The notes under the pieces: generated by a model
What the model saw: only the letters and a program-made list of their open reading frames with translations
What the model was told of the DNA's origin: nothing
Databases searched by the model: none
Translations under genes and position numbers: made by a program
In this document: piece by piece, positions 32,451-40,625 of the stretch
Layout of the letters: every line of letters starts with the position of its first letter
Numbering within the stretch: the stretch's first letter is position 1
Origin: Gammaproteobacteria bacterium
GTDB taxonomy: Bacteria; Pseudomonadota; Gammaproteobacteria; Steroidobacterales; Foliamicaceae
DNA length: 64,000 nucleotides
Direction: 5' to 3'
Assembly (NCBI GenBank): GCA_009838035.1
Contig: VXSK01000028.1
Coordinates: forward strand, 62,001 to 126,000

Positions 32451-33622
32451 TGAACCGACGCACGATATTGGGGTCCCTGGCCGCGGCCTTTTCGGCCACG
32501 GCGGCTACGCGCAAGGCAAGCGCGTCCACGGCCGCACCGTCTTCCTTGCCGCTCGACATCGAGCCGCGCGGCACCGTGGGCATACAGGAGCGCATGCCCA
32601 GCCTGGACCTGGAGAGCCGGCACGAGTTCCTGACCGGTTTCAGGGCCTGGACGCAGGGACCGCTGGGCAGGGCCGCCGAGGAACGGGCCAATGCCATTTT
32701 CAAGGCGAAGGGCATTGATCCCGAGGGCGACGTTCCGCTGGAGCAGGTCCAGGCGGCCCTTGAGGGCGACCCGATCGTGGGCGCCAGCGTTCGCTACTGG
32801 ATCACCGGTCAGCAGCATTGCTGGAAGCTGGTTGCCGACGAATTCCACGCCAACGCCGACGCCTACATGGCCGAGCTGGACGCCGCCGAAAAGGCAGGTC
32901 CGGGCTCGGTGACGCTGGATCCCGATTTCAAGGTTCCGGAATACGCTTCCCACGAAATTCACATCCAGCCGGGCGGATATGTGGGTGATCCCTTCGCCGG
33001 CTACATTTATCACTACGGCACCAATCACTTCCGTATGGGCAACGAACAGGACCAGCGGCAGAAGCTGGTCGCCTCCACGGCGGAGCCACCGGAAGATGGC
33101 CGCTTCAAGCGCATTCTCGACCTGGGCTGCGGTCCGGGCCGGCTGACCGTTGCGCTCAAGGACCGGTTCCCGGACGCGGAAGTCTGGGGCATTGACGTTT
33201 CCGGACCGATGGTCCGCTACGCGCACATGCGCGCGGCCGACCTCGGCAAGGAAGTGCACTTCGTTCAGGGCCTGGCCGAAGACACCGGTTTTCCGGACGG
33301 CCATTTCGACCTGGTGTATTCCTACATCCTGTTTCACGAAGTGCCTGCTTCCGTCACACGGGCGATCGTGAAAGAGGTGCACCGGATTACCCGCCCGGGC
33401 GGTGTGTTTCAGTCCGGCGATTTTCGGGCCGATCAGCGTCCGCCCACCCCCTATCGCAGTTTCCGCCGCTGGTGGGACTACCGCTGGAACAACGAGGTCT
33501 GGCGCAACGAATTCCAGGACATGCATTTCGGCAAAGAAATCGCCAGGGCCGGATTTACCGTGCGCAATTCCAAAAAAGGCCTTGGATTTCTCGGGTCCCT
33601 GCGCGCAACGCGCAACGCCTGA
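32447..33622 (+). CDS. Class I SAM methyltransferase with Tat-like leader
   Basis: A 391-aa protein. The first residues MMNRRTILGSLAAAFSATAA look like a twin-arginine leader. A 190-residue region of unknown type follows. The Rossmann domain has motif I ILDLGCGPGRLTVAL near residue 223, then VWGIDVSGPMVRYA, and HFDLVYSYILFHEVP and RITRPGGVF as later motifs of class I methyltransferases. Export would be odd because S-adenosylmethionine is cytoplasmic; either the leader is not cleaved or the domain has a new role. It overlaps the 128-aa gene and is followed by a TonB receptor 52 bases downstream. Confidence 0.85.
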   Translation: MMNRRTILGSLAAAFSATAATRKASASTAAPSSLPLDIEPRGTVGIQERMPSLDLESRHEFLTGFRAWTQGPLGRAAEERANAIFKAKGIDPEGDVPLEQVQAALEGDPIVGASVRYWITGQQHCWKLVADEFHANADAYMAELDAAEKAGPGSVTLDPDFKVPEYASHEIHIQPGGYVGDPFAGYIYHYGTNHFRMGNEQDQRQKLVASTAEPPEDGRFKRILDLGCGPGRLTVALKDRFPDAEVWGIDVSGPMVRYAHMRAADLGKEVHFVQGLAEDTGFPDGHFDLVYSYILFHEVPASVTRAIVKEVHRITRPGGVFQSGDFRADQRPPTPYRSFRRWWDYRWNNEVWRNEFQDMHFGKEIARAGFTVRNSKKGLGFLGSLRATRNA

Positions 33623-33674
33623 ACACCTGATCATCCGCCATTTTTTCGATCCCATGAGACCGGGAGGTCTTCTC

Positions 33675-36074
33675 ATGAAAAACCGCTGTAAAGCAATTCC
33701 CATTTGCCTGGCCGTAGCCGCGGCAATCCTGTTCGGACCTGCACAGGTCAATATCGCCGTCGGCCAGGAGGCCCAGCTGGAGGAGATCGTGGTCACCGCG
33801 CGCAAGCGCGAAGAGGCGATCCAGGACATCCCGCTGTCCATCACCGCGTTCACCGCGGAGGAGTTGCAGAAGCGCAGCATCCAGGACATGCGCGACGTCG
33901 CGTTGTTCACCCCCGGATTCAATTTCGAGGACTTCGGCGGCTCCGGCGGGACCACGCCGGTCGTACGCGGCACCACCCAGGTGTCGATATTGCAGTCCGG
34001 CGAGCAGAACGTGTCGGTTTTCTTCGACGGCGTATATCTGCCGCGCAGCTATGTGACCGACCTCGGCTTCGCCAACATGGAGCGAGTCGAAGTGGTCAAG
34101 GGCCCGCAAAGCGCCCGCTACGGTCGCAACGCCTTCATGGGCGCGATCAACTACATTCCCAGAAGGCCCGGCGATGAGTGGGACCTGCAGGGGCAGGTCG
34201 TCGCTGGCAATCATTCGCGTTATGACTACGCCGGCACGGTGTCCGGCCCGATTGTGCCCGGCCTGATTTCGGTACTTGCCGGATACGACTACTCGGAGTT
34301 CGACGGCACCTGGAAGAATACGCACCCCTACGCCGATATTGATTTCAAGCAAGGCAGCAACGACCGGCTGGGCGGGCACGAGCGCGCGGTGGCCAGCCTG
34401 GCCCTGCGCATTACACCCGGTGATGCACTGACCATCGACCTTGCCTATTACGACTACGATTTCGACAGGGAACACCGGGCCCAGAACTTCTTCGCCGAGC
34501 TGGGTGCGGACAGCCACTTCCTGAACTGCGGCCAGTGGAATCCGGATGTTCGCCCGGCGGGGCGGCCCGGATTCGGCTATGGCGGCCGCTGGTGGCGGCT
34601 CTACTGCGGCGAGCTCTGGGTGGACGTCATCCCCAGCGACCCGAGAGGATACGCGCGGCAGTTGAACGCGCAGTTCACGCGGGGTTCGGTCAACTGGGCC
34701 ATCAATGATTCGATCGCCGTGGAATACATATACGGCCGACTGGAGGCGGATTCAAAGACCCTCGGTTACAAGGACCTCCTGCCGGGTTGCCCGTTCGCCA
34801 CCCCGCCGTTGCCTGGCTGCGTTTTTGAAAGCGGCCCCATAGGCGACTTCGAAGTGGATTCCCACGAGATCAGGGTGTCCTGGGACACCGGCGGACCGTT
34901 GCGGGCCGCCGCCGGATACTTCTACACAAAGAGCCGGGATGCCTATATCGCCAACTTCAGCACCATGTGGCCCTTGAATGCGGCGCCCACGGAGCCGATT
35001 GACATTCTGGACCGGTCGGCATTCGTCGTCTACGTGCCCCTGAGGGATCTTCTGAACAGGAACAAGACAACCTCGCCGTTTGCCGAGATCAGCTACGCGT
35101 TCATGGACGGGCGCGCGCGCATCGGCGCGGAGGTGCGCTACTCGAGTACCGACAAGTTTGAGGGCAATCGGCCATCCGAGGGGCTGGACGGAAATCTGGT
35201 ATTCGCGGGCGTGGTGCTGGAGGACGAGTTCTCCTCGTTCACGCCGCGGGTCACGCTGGAGTACGATCTCAGCGACGACCGGCTGCTGTTCGTTTCGCTC
35301 GCCAAGGGAGTCAAGCTGGGCGGTTTCAATGCCTCATCCGTTCGGGAGGAGGACCGCACCTTCGACGAGGACCAGAACTGGACCTACGAAATCGGCTCCA
35401 AGAACATCCTTCTGGACGGGCGGCTGCGCCTGAACGGATCGCTGTTCTGGATCGATTGGTCGGACGTGCAGATCAGGGCGCAGGACCCGGGCAACCCCGC
35501 CGACCTGTCGCTTTCGCTTACCGCCAATCTTGGGGACGTGAGCTCCAAGGGTTTCGAATTGGAGGCCGCCTATGCGATTTCCGAGAATCTGACCGTCAGC
35601 GGGTCCGCCTACTACGGCGACGCCAAGTACGAGGAAGGCACTTTCGACAAGCGTTGGGGCGGGCTGCCCTCGGTTTGCGACGATATCGTGTGCCCGATCG
35701 ACGGCCACGTGGGCGGCAATCAGATGCAGCGCCAGTCGAAGTGGCAGGCGACATACGGGGCCGAATGGCGTGACCAGCTGGCTTTGGGCTTTGCCGAGGA
35801 GTACTACATCCGCATCGATGTCGCATACCAGTCGAAGCAGTACGCCGACGCGATGAACCTGGCCTGGGTGCCCGAGCGCAACATCGCGAACGCCAGCATC
35901 GGCGTTATCGGGCGCTGGTACGAGGCGCGGCTCTGGGCCCGCAACCTGTTCGATGAACTGTACGTGTCCGGCGCCACAGTGGGCGTCCCCAACAGGCAAT
36001 ACAACGCATACCTGGGCGAGCGCCGCACCTTCGGCCTGACGTTCGTCGCGAACTTCGACACCTTCACGGACTGA
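33675..36074 (+). CDS. TonB-dependent outer-membrane receptor
   Basis: A 799-aa receptor. From ATG 33675, which has GGGAGG seven bases before it, there is a signal peptide (ICLAVAAAILFGPAQV) and then a TonB box LEEIVVTARKREE. The plug domain contains PLSITAFTAEELQKR, VEVVKGPQSARYGRNAF and AINYIPRRPGDEW. The barrel ends in the usual C-terminal region YLGERRTFGLTF. This type (VTARKREE, QDIPLSI) is common in sphingomonads and marine gammaproteobacteria, with hydrophobic or aromatic ligands often proposed. It follows the Tat methyltransferase and may serve the same pathway. Confidence 0.92.
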   Translation: MKNRCKAIPICLAVAAAILFGPAQVNIAVGQEAQLEEIVVTARKREEAIQDIPLSITAFTAEELQKRSIQDMRDVALFTPGFNFEDFGGSGGTTPVVRGTTQVSILQSGEQNVSVFFDGVYLPRSYVTDLGFANMERVEVVKGPQSARYGRNAFMGAINYIPRRPGDEWDLQGQVVAGNHSRYDYAGTVSGPIVPGLISVLAGYDYSEFDGTWKNTHPYADIDFKQGSNDRLGGHERAVASLALRITPGDALTIDLAYYDYDFDREHRAQNFFAELGADSHFLNCGQWNPDVRPAGRPGFGYGGRWWRLYCGELWVDVIPSDPRGYARQLNAQFTRGSVNWAINDSIAVEYIYGRLEADSKTLGYKDLLPGCPFATPPLPGCVFESGPIGDFEVDSHEIRVSWDTGGPLRAAAGYFYTKSRDAYIANFSTMWPLNAAPTEPIDILDRSAFVVYVPLRDLLNRNKTTSPFAEISYAFMDGRARIGAEVRYSSTDKFEGNRPSEGLDGNLVFAGVVLEDEFSSFTPRVTLEYDLSDDRLLFVSLAKGVKLGGFNASSVREEDRTFDEDQNWTYEIGSKNILLDGRLRLNGSLFWIDWSDVQIRAQDPGNPADLSLSLTANLGDVSSKGFELEAAYAISENLTVSGSAYYGDAKYEEGTFDKRWGGLPSVCDDIVCPIDGHVGGNQMQRQSKWQATYGAEWRDQLALGFAEEYYIRIDVAYQSKQYADAMNLAWVPERNIANASIGVIGRWYEARLWARNLFDELYVSGATVGVPNRQYNAYLGERRTFGLTFVANFDTFTD

Positions 36075-36136
36075 CCGGAGCGCGTCTTTTATCCGTCGGC
36101 CCGCCGTTCCCCGCGAGCTCGGGTGCGGCGAGCTGA

Positions 36137-36820
36137 ATGGGAACTGCAACCGGCATACATCTGGTCCTGTTCGATATTGACGGGACGCTGGTCGACTCGG
36201 ACGAGTTCGACTCGGAGCTGTACGTGCAGGCCGTCCGGGAAGTTCTGGGGATAGAGATCGGCGACGACTGGTCCGCGTACCGCAACGTGACCGACGGCGG
36301 GATCCTGGATGAAATCATCGACAACGCGGGGCTGACGGACGGTCGGCGTCGCATACACGCGGAGGTCAAGGCCGTCTTTGCCGGCCTGGTCTCGGATTAC
36401 CTCGACGAAAGGGAAGGCCAATTGCCCGAAATCGAAGGCGCCGGAGCCTTTATGACCGCACTCGAGTCACATCCGGAAGTCTCGATGGCGCTGGCCACGG
36501 GAGGCTGGGAGGAGACGGCGCGGATGAAGCTTCGCGCCGCCGGACTGGATCGCTACTGCCTCCCCCTCGCCTCGGGTTCGGACGCCCTCACCCGCACTGA
36601 AATCATGCAAATCGCCGAGAAACGCGCGCTTGACGGCCGAAAGGCGAGCCGGCGGACGTACTTCGGCGACGGCATCTGGGACAAACGGGCCAGCGAGGAA
36701 CTGGGCTACGACTTCATCGCCATAGGCGACAAGGTGCAGCACAAAGCCCAGTACCCCGATTTCCGTGCCAAGGCGGCCATACTCAAGGCATTGAGATTGC
36801 GCACACCCGCCGGAACCTGA
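36137..36820 (+). CDS. HAD-superfamily hydrolase
   Basis: A 227-aa HAD phosphatase with motif I FDIDGTLVDSD (Asp13 nucleophile, Asp15 acid/base), motif II ALATGG, a Lys region (DGRKASRRTYFGDG) and motif IV FGDGIWDKRAS. The helical cap of subfamily I lies between motifs I and II. It probably dephosphorylates a small metabolite in the cytoplasm; substrate unknown. It starts 62 bases after the TonB receptor and could share its transcript. The convergent gene on the other strand ends 10 bases away. Confidence 0.87.
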   Translation: MGTATGIHLVLFDIDGTLVDSDEFDSELYVQAVREVLGIEIGDDWSAYRNVTDGGILDEIIDNAGLTDGRRRIHAEVKAVFAGLVSDYLDEREGQLPEIEGAGAFMTALESHPEVSMALATGGWEETARMKLRAAGLDRYCLPLASGSDALTRTEIMQIAEKRALDGRKASRRTYFGDGIWDKRASEELGYDFIAIGDKVQHKAQYPDFRAKAAILKALRLRTPAGT

Positions 36821-36830
36821 GTGCAGTTCT

Positions 36831-38156
36831 CTAGCTCGACCTGCCCTGGACGGGAGGCCGCCGGCCGATTACGTTTCCCTCAAGGTCGAACAGAAGCAAG
36901 TCGATGGCCGCTTCACTCGGGAGATAAAGGACAACCGAGTCGGTCCTGACTGCCTCCATTCGATCGTAGGCGATTTCGTCCGCCCGTTCCGCGTTTCTGG
37001 CCTCGATAATGCAGGCCGTTTTGCGGCACTCGGGGACGGCCACAGTCACAGCGCGCCGGCGGCCCGACATATTCATCCAGCCCGGGCGGCCATTGACGAA
37101 TCGGGTGCGGGGGGAAAGCACGCGCAGGTCGATGCCCGCGCCGATCTGCATTGGTACTCCACCTCTGGACAACAGAACGACCGGGTTGGCGCCTGCCAGA
37201 CCCTGCCGTTCGGCCTCGACTCGCAAGACGTGCTCAAAGTCAGGCTCCGAGCGTTCGCCAAGCAGCGTCTGGTCGACAGTCAGCGGATCGATGCCCGCCA
37301 TTTCGCGCACGAAGTGCGCCATGGGCTCCCACGAGGATGTGGGCTGCTCCTGCAGATGGGCCCAACCGCAATGAACCAGCACTTTCGCATCGGGGTCCTT
37401 TGAAAGGGTCCCGTCCAAGAGATTGCGTGCCTGCCAATAGTCGCGGCGGGCCTGTGCGCTGCGGGAATCGGCCGTGTTCTTCTGACTGCCCCGGATCTCA
37501 TAGCCCACGATCTCGTACCCGAGGGCAAGCGCATGCCGCAACATTTCCGCGAACACCACGTCGCGCACGTAATAGCCCGAGTTCTTGGTGGGATAGCCGC
37601 GCGCGTTGATGTCGTCCCCCGGCCACACCGCTTCGACGGCAAGGTAGCGAAAGCCTTGCCGGTACAGGGGACGCAGCAGTGACAGCGTGAGCAGCCTGTC
37701 GCGTGAAACGTGATGGCGTTCATTGACCATGATCATCTGGTGGTCCGACGAACGCTCAAGGATATGGGCGATCGCGTTTGCGGCCTTGATTTCAGGTGCT
37801 ACGCCCCGCGCGGGACCGGTCTCCACTGCGTCATCGCTGGGCCTGCGGTAGTTGCTGTCCCAATAGTCAAGCGCTTGCGCGTGGTTCCCTGCAAAGGACT
37901 CGAGTTGCGCACGCATCTGCCTGTAACTGGCGAAGCTCCCGCAGACGCGCTCAAGACTTCTGAACTGCTTGAGCGGAGCCCACACGTGCTCTTCGATCCC
38001 GGTCAGCGCGCGGCGAGTCAGGTCATCACAAGCGGCTGCCGGGCCGGAGCCCGGGAGTGGTTCATCACCCAGCGCGCTATTGCATGAAATCGACAGCGCT
38101 AAGGCTGCACAGGTGCATATTCGCAATAACTCGGGCAAACTCGTGCAGTTCTCCAT
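36831..38156 (-). CDS. Secreted protein of unknown function, faintly ChaN/erythromycin-esterase-like
   Basis: A 441-aa protein with a signal peptide (ICTCAALALSI, cleavage near SALG). The middle part, MVNERHHVSRDRLLTLSLL followed by QGFRYLAVEAVWPGD, resembles the GE-H...R...L and 'ALE' pattern of ChaN/TIKI- and EreA-type hydrolases, with His/Glu residues that could bind metal. Sequence HCGWAHLQEQ later adds another His. The match is weak and function is not established. ATG 38156 is chosen for the signal peptide; the frame runs open well upstream without conserved sequence. It is divergent from the beta-lactamase-fold gene with almost no space between. Confidence 0.7.
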   Translation of the reverse strand: MENCTSLPELLRICTCAALALSISCNSALGDEPLPGSGPAAACDDLTRRALTGIEEHVWAPLKQFRSLERVCGSFASYRQMRAQLESFAGNHAQALDYWDSNYRRPSDDAVETGPARGVAPEIKAANAIAHILERSSDHQMIMVNERHHVSRDRLLTLSLLRPLYRQGFRYLAVEAVWPGDDINARGYPTKNSGYYVRDVVFAEMLRHALALGYEIVGYEIRGSQKNTADSRSAQARRDYWQARNLLDGTLSKDPDAKVLVHCGWAHLQEQPTSSWEPMAHFVREMAGIDPLTVDQTLLGERSEPDFEHVLRVEAERQGLAGANPVVLLSRGGVPMQIGAGIDLRVLSPRTRFVNGRPGWMNMSGRRRAVTVAVPECRKTACIIEARNAERADEIAYDRMEAVRTDSVVLYLPSEAAIDLLLFDLEGNVIGRRPPVQGRSS

Positions 38157-38189
38157 ATGAGAGACAGATACCTTATCGCAGGACGACGC

Positions 38190-39485
38190 ATGGAACGGGA
38201 CAGGGGCATTGAACCTGTAGGAGGAGGGCTGCGAGCTCTTGTCCTGCTGTTCTGCGCGGTTGCGGTCACCGCGCAGGCGCAGACGCCTGAGGAGTTCTTT
38301 CCCGGACGGCTGATGTTCTCGCCGGAAGAGGAGGCGCTGTACATGCAGCGCTACGAGAAGGCGCAGGTTCGCAGGACCGCGGACGAAATTTACGTTGATC
38401 GGGAAACGATGGCCGGCGCCGATGACTGGGCGCCGCTGCCGGCTGCCGCTGATGCGGAGCGAACGATTTCGGTGCAGGCCCTGGACGGTGCGGAACGCTA
38501 TGCGGAGATCAACAACTCCAACGCGTTCATCGTCTGGCGCAACGGGAAGATCGAGCGGGAAACCTATTTCGGCGGTCACACGCGCACCTCGCCGATCAAC
38601 TCCTTCTCCCTGGCCAAGCAGGTCACGGCGTTCGCCATCGGCCGGGCGCTCATGCTCAACAACATTGCGTCGCTCGATCAGCCGGTGGCCGATTTCGTGA
38701 CCGAATGGCAGGGCGATCCCTGGCGGGAGAAGATCCTGGTCCGGCATTTGCTGGACATGCGCGCGGGCTTTTATCCGCAGGTTCCGCCGCAGGGCCCGAC
38801 CGACCTGATCTCACGCACCTTCCTGCATCCGCGCCACGACGAGATCATCGTGGCGGAATACCCGGTCATCGACGAACCCGGCACGCGATACGAGTACAAC
38901 AACGCCGCCGGCGACATGGTCGCGGTGCTGATCGAGCGCGCCACCTCACGCCGGTACGCGGAGTTCGTGAGCACGGAAATCTGGCAGAAGATCGGCGCCA
39001 TGGGCGGTGCGGTCTGGGTGAACCGGCCCGGCGGTACGGCGCACTCCGGCTGCTGCATGCTGGCGCCCGCCGAAAACTTCCTGAGGCTGGCGATCGCGAT
39101 GCTCCGGGACGGCGATTGGGAGGGCGAGCGGCTGTTGCCGGAGGGTTACGTCGAGGAAATGATCACGCCCACCCGCGAGAACCCGTACTTCGGCCTGAGC
39201 ATCTGGGTGGCCGGGCGATATACCGGGCGCCGCGGTTTCGCCAACCCGGACCGCGGCATGCCGGAGATCCTGCACGGCGAACCTTATCTCGCGGCCGACC
39301 TCTACCTGTTCGACGGCAACGCCAACCAGGTTGTTTACGTCGTTCCCTCCCAGGACCTGGTCATCCTGCGCACCGGCCTGGCGCCGCCGCGCGACGAGAC
39401 CACCGAGTGGGACAACAGCGTTCTGCCCAACCTCATCATGCGCGGCATCGTCAGGGATCAGCGGCCGTCCGCGCCGCAGCGCTAG
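38190..39485 (+). CDS. Exported serine hydrolase, beta-lactamase fold
   Basis: A 431-aa penicillin-binding-protein-like hydrolase (class C beta-lactamase family). A signal peptide (LVLLFCAVAVTAQAQ) precedes the domain. The catalytic motif is SLAK with Ser140 and Lys143, the YxN motif is YNN in YEYNNAAGD, and the third motif is HSG in GTAHSGCCM. Relatives include esterases and D-aminopeptidases, so resistance should not be assumed. ATG 38190 has an AGGA site six bases upstream; an in-frame ATG at 38157 abuts the divergent gene's start codon. The 3' end overlaps the convergent PepSY gene by 35 bases. Confidence 0.88.
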   Translation: MERDRGIEPVGGGLRALVLLFCAVAVTAQAQTPEEFFPGRLMFSPEEEALYMQRYEKAQVRRTADEIYVDRETMAGADDWAPLPAAADAERTISVQALDGAERYAEINNSNAFIVWRNGKIERETYFGGHTRTSPINSFSLAKQVTAFAIGRALMLNNIASLDQPVADFVTEWQGDPWREKILVRHLLDMRAGFYPQVPPQGPTDLISRTFLHPRHDEIIVAEYPVIDEPGTRYEYNNAAGDMVAVLIERATSRRYAEFVSTEIWQKIGAMGGAVWVNRPGGTAHSGCCMLAPAENFLRLAIAMLRDGDWEGERLLPEGYVEEMITPTRENPYFGLSIWVAGRYTGRRGFANPDRGMPEILHGEPYLAADLYLFDGNANQVVYVVPSQDLVILRTGLAPPRDETTEWDNSVLPNLIMRGIVRDQRPSAPQR

Positions 39486-40608
39486 TCAGCCGACTTTTTC
39501 GCCTGCGCCACCACAAGAGAAACCCGGTCGCGAACAGCGCCGGGAAGAACACGCCCGCAATAAACATGACCCAACGGCCGGGCAAACCGGCTATGGCGCC
39601 GCTGTGCAGGCTTGCGGCAAAGTCGGCGGAAAGCAATGACGCCCATGTCGGTGCGGCAGGGGCGGACAGACGGATGATTTCACCCGTGTACCGATTGACG
39701 AAAACCGTCGTTTGCTTCGAGACCGCGTTTTCTCCCGGAGGGAAGACCCGTATCAGGAAGAAAGGCTGAGGCCCCAGGGGGCGAAGAATGAAACCCAGCC
39801 AGGAACCAGGCACGGCCTCCAGTGCGGCATCGGCAGCGTCCTGCCAGGGGATGGTCGGTGGCGGACCGCCCGCTGGCGCCCGCATCGGCGGGCCGGCATT
39901 CTCCGGCGCGGACTGCGGCGCCGAGGGTGGCGCGGCTGCAGGCGCCGGAGGACCGATCTGCGGCGCGGTCAGCTTCCAGACAATGGGCGGAACCGTCACC
40001 GCGGAGAGAAACAGGAAGGCGAACATGTAGACCCCGCCGAGGTTGTGCAGGTCGCGAATGACGCGACGCGAACCGCCATCCCACTTCACCGAAAGAGCTC
40101 CCGGCAGACGCTTCTTTCCGGGCCACCACAATGCCAGTCCCACGATGAACATGGCCATCAACAGGAGCGACAACAGGCCGAGTGCGTTCTCGCCGACGCC
40201 GCCAAGCGTCAAATCGCCGTGCAACCTTCGGATGAGCGCCAGGGACGACAGGCTGGAGCGTTCCCCAACGATTTCGGCGGTGAACGGATCGACAAACACT
40301 TGTCGTTCGTTGCCGCCGGCATTCCGAAGCGTAACCGTGAGCGTTCTGCCCGGAGCATCGTCCAGGCGCGTGACATGGGCAGGCTGCCAATCCGGATAAG
40401 TCCGGGCGGTTCGGGAGGTGATCTGATCGAGCGGTAGTCGAAGTCCCTGTATCTCGGCGCTGTAGAGATCCGGATTCAGTGCGACATCAAGTTCATCCTC
40501 AAAAACGAGCAGGGAACCGGTAACGCCGACCAGAACAATGACGAGCCCGGCCGCAATCCCCGACCATCGGTGGAACGCGAGAAGGGCTTTCTTCGTACGC
40601 GCCTTCAT
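39451..40608 (-). CDS. PepSY-associated transmembrane protein
   Basis: A 385-aa inner-membrane protein with four evident membrane segments: GIAAGLVIVLVGVTGSLLVF, LGLLSLLLMAMFIVGLALWW, MFAFLFLSAVTVPPIVW, and VMFIAGVFFPALFATGFLLW. The first begins in the typical FHRWSGIAAGL of PepSY-TM proteins. The periplasmic parts carry the PepSY repeats (VFVDPFTAEIVG, VFVNRYTGEIIR). A Pro/Ala-rich linker of about 35 residues sits in the second periplasmic loop. Such proteins often accompany TonB receptors and act in iron reduction or release; that role is inferred. ATG 40608 is preferred over an upstream TTG. The DUF3604 gene ends 17 bases upstream. Confidence 0.88.
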   Translation of the reverse strand: MKARTKKALLAFHRWSGIAAGLVIVLVGVTGSLLVFEDELDVALNPDLYSAEIQGLRLPLDQITSRTARTYPDWQPAHVTRLDDAPGRTLTVTLRNAGGNERQVFVDPFTAEIVGERSSLSSLALIRRLHGDLTLGGVGENALGLLSLLLMAMFIVGLALWWPGKKRLPGALSVKWDGGSRRVIRDLHNLGGVYMFAFLFLSAVTVPPIVWKLTAPQIGPPAPAAAPPSAPQSAPENAGPPMRAPAGGPPPTIPWQDAADAALEAVPGSWLGFILRPLGPQPFFLIRVFPPGENAVSKQTTVFVNRYTGEIIRLSAPAAPTWASLLSADFAASLHSGAIAGLPGRWVMFIAGVFFPALFATGFLLWWRRRKSRLTSAAARTAADP

Positions 40609-40625
40609 GCGCCGCAATATCCGCG

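Noticed and set aside
38190-39485. Beta-lactamase resistance gene
   Set aside because: SLAK/YNN/HSG motifs fit the broad serine hydrolase family; nothing indicates antibiotic hydrolysis.
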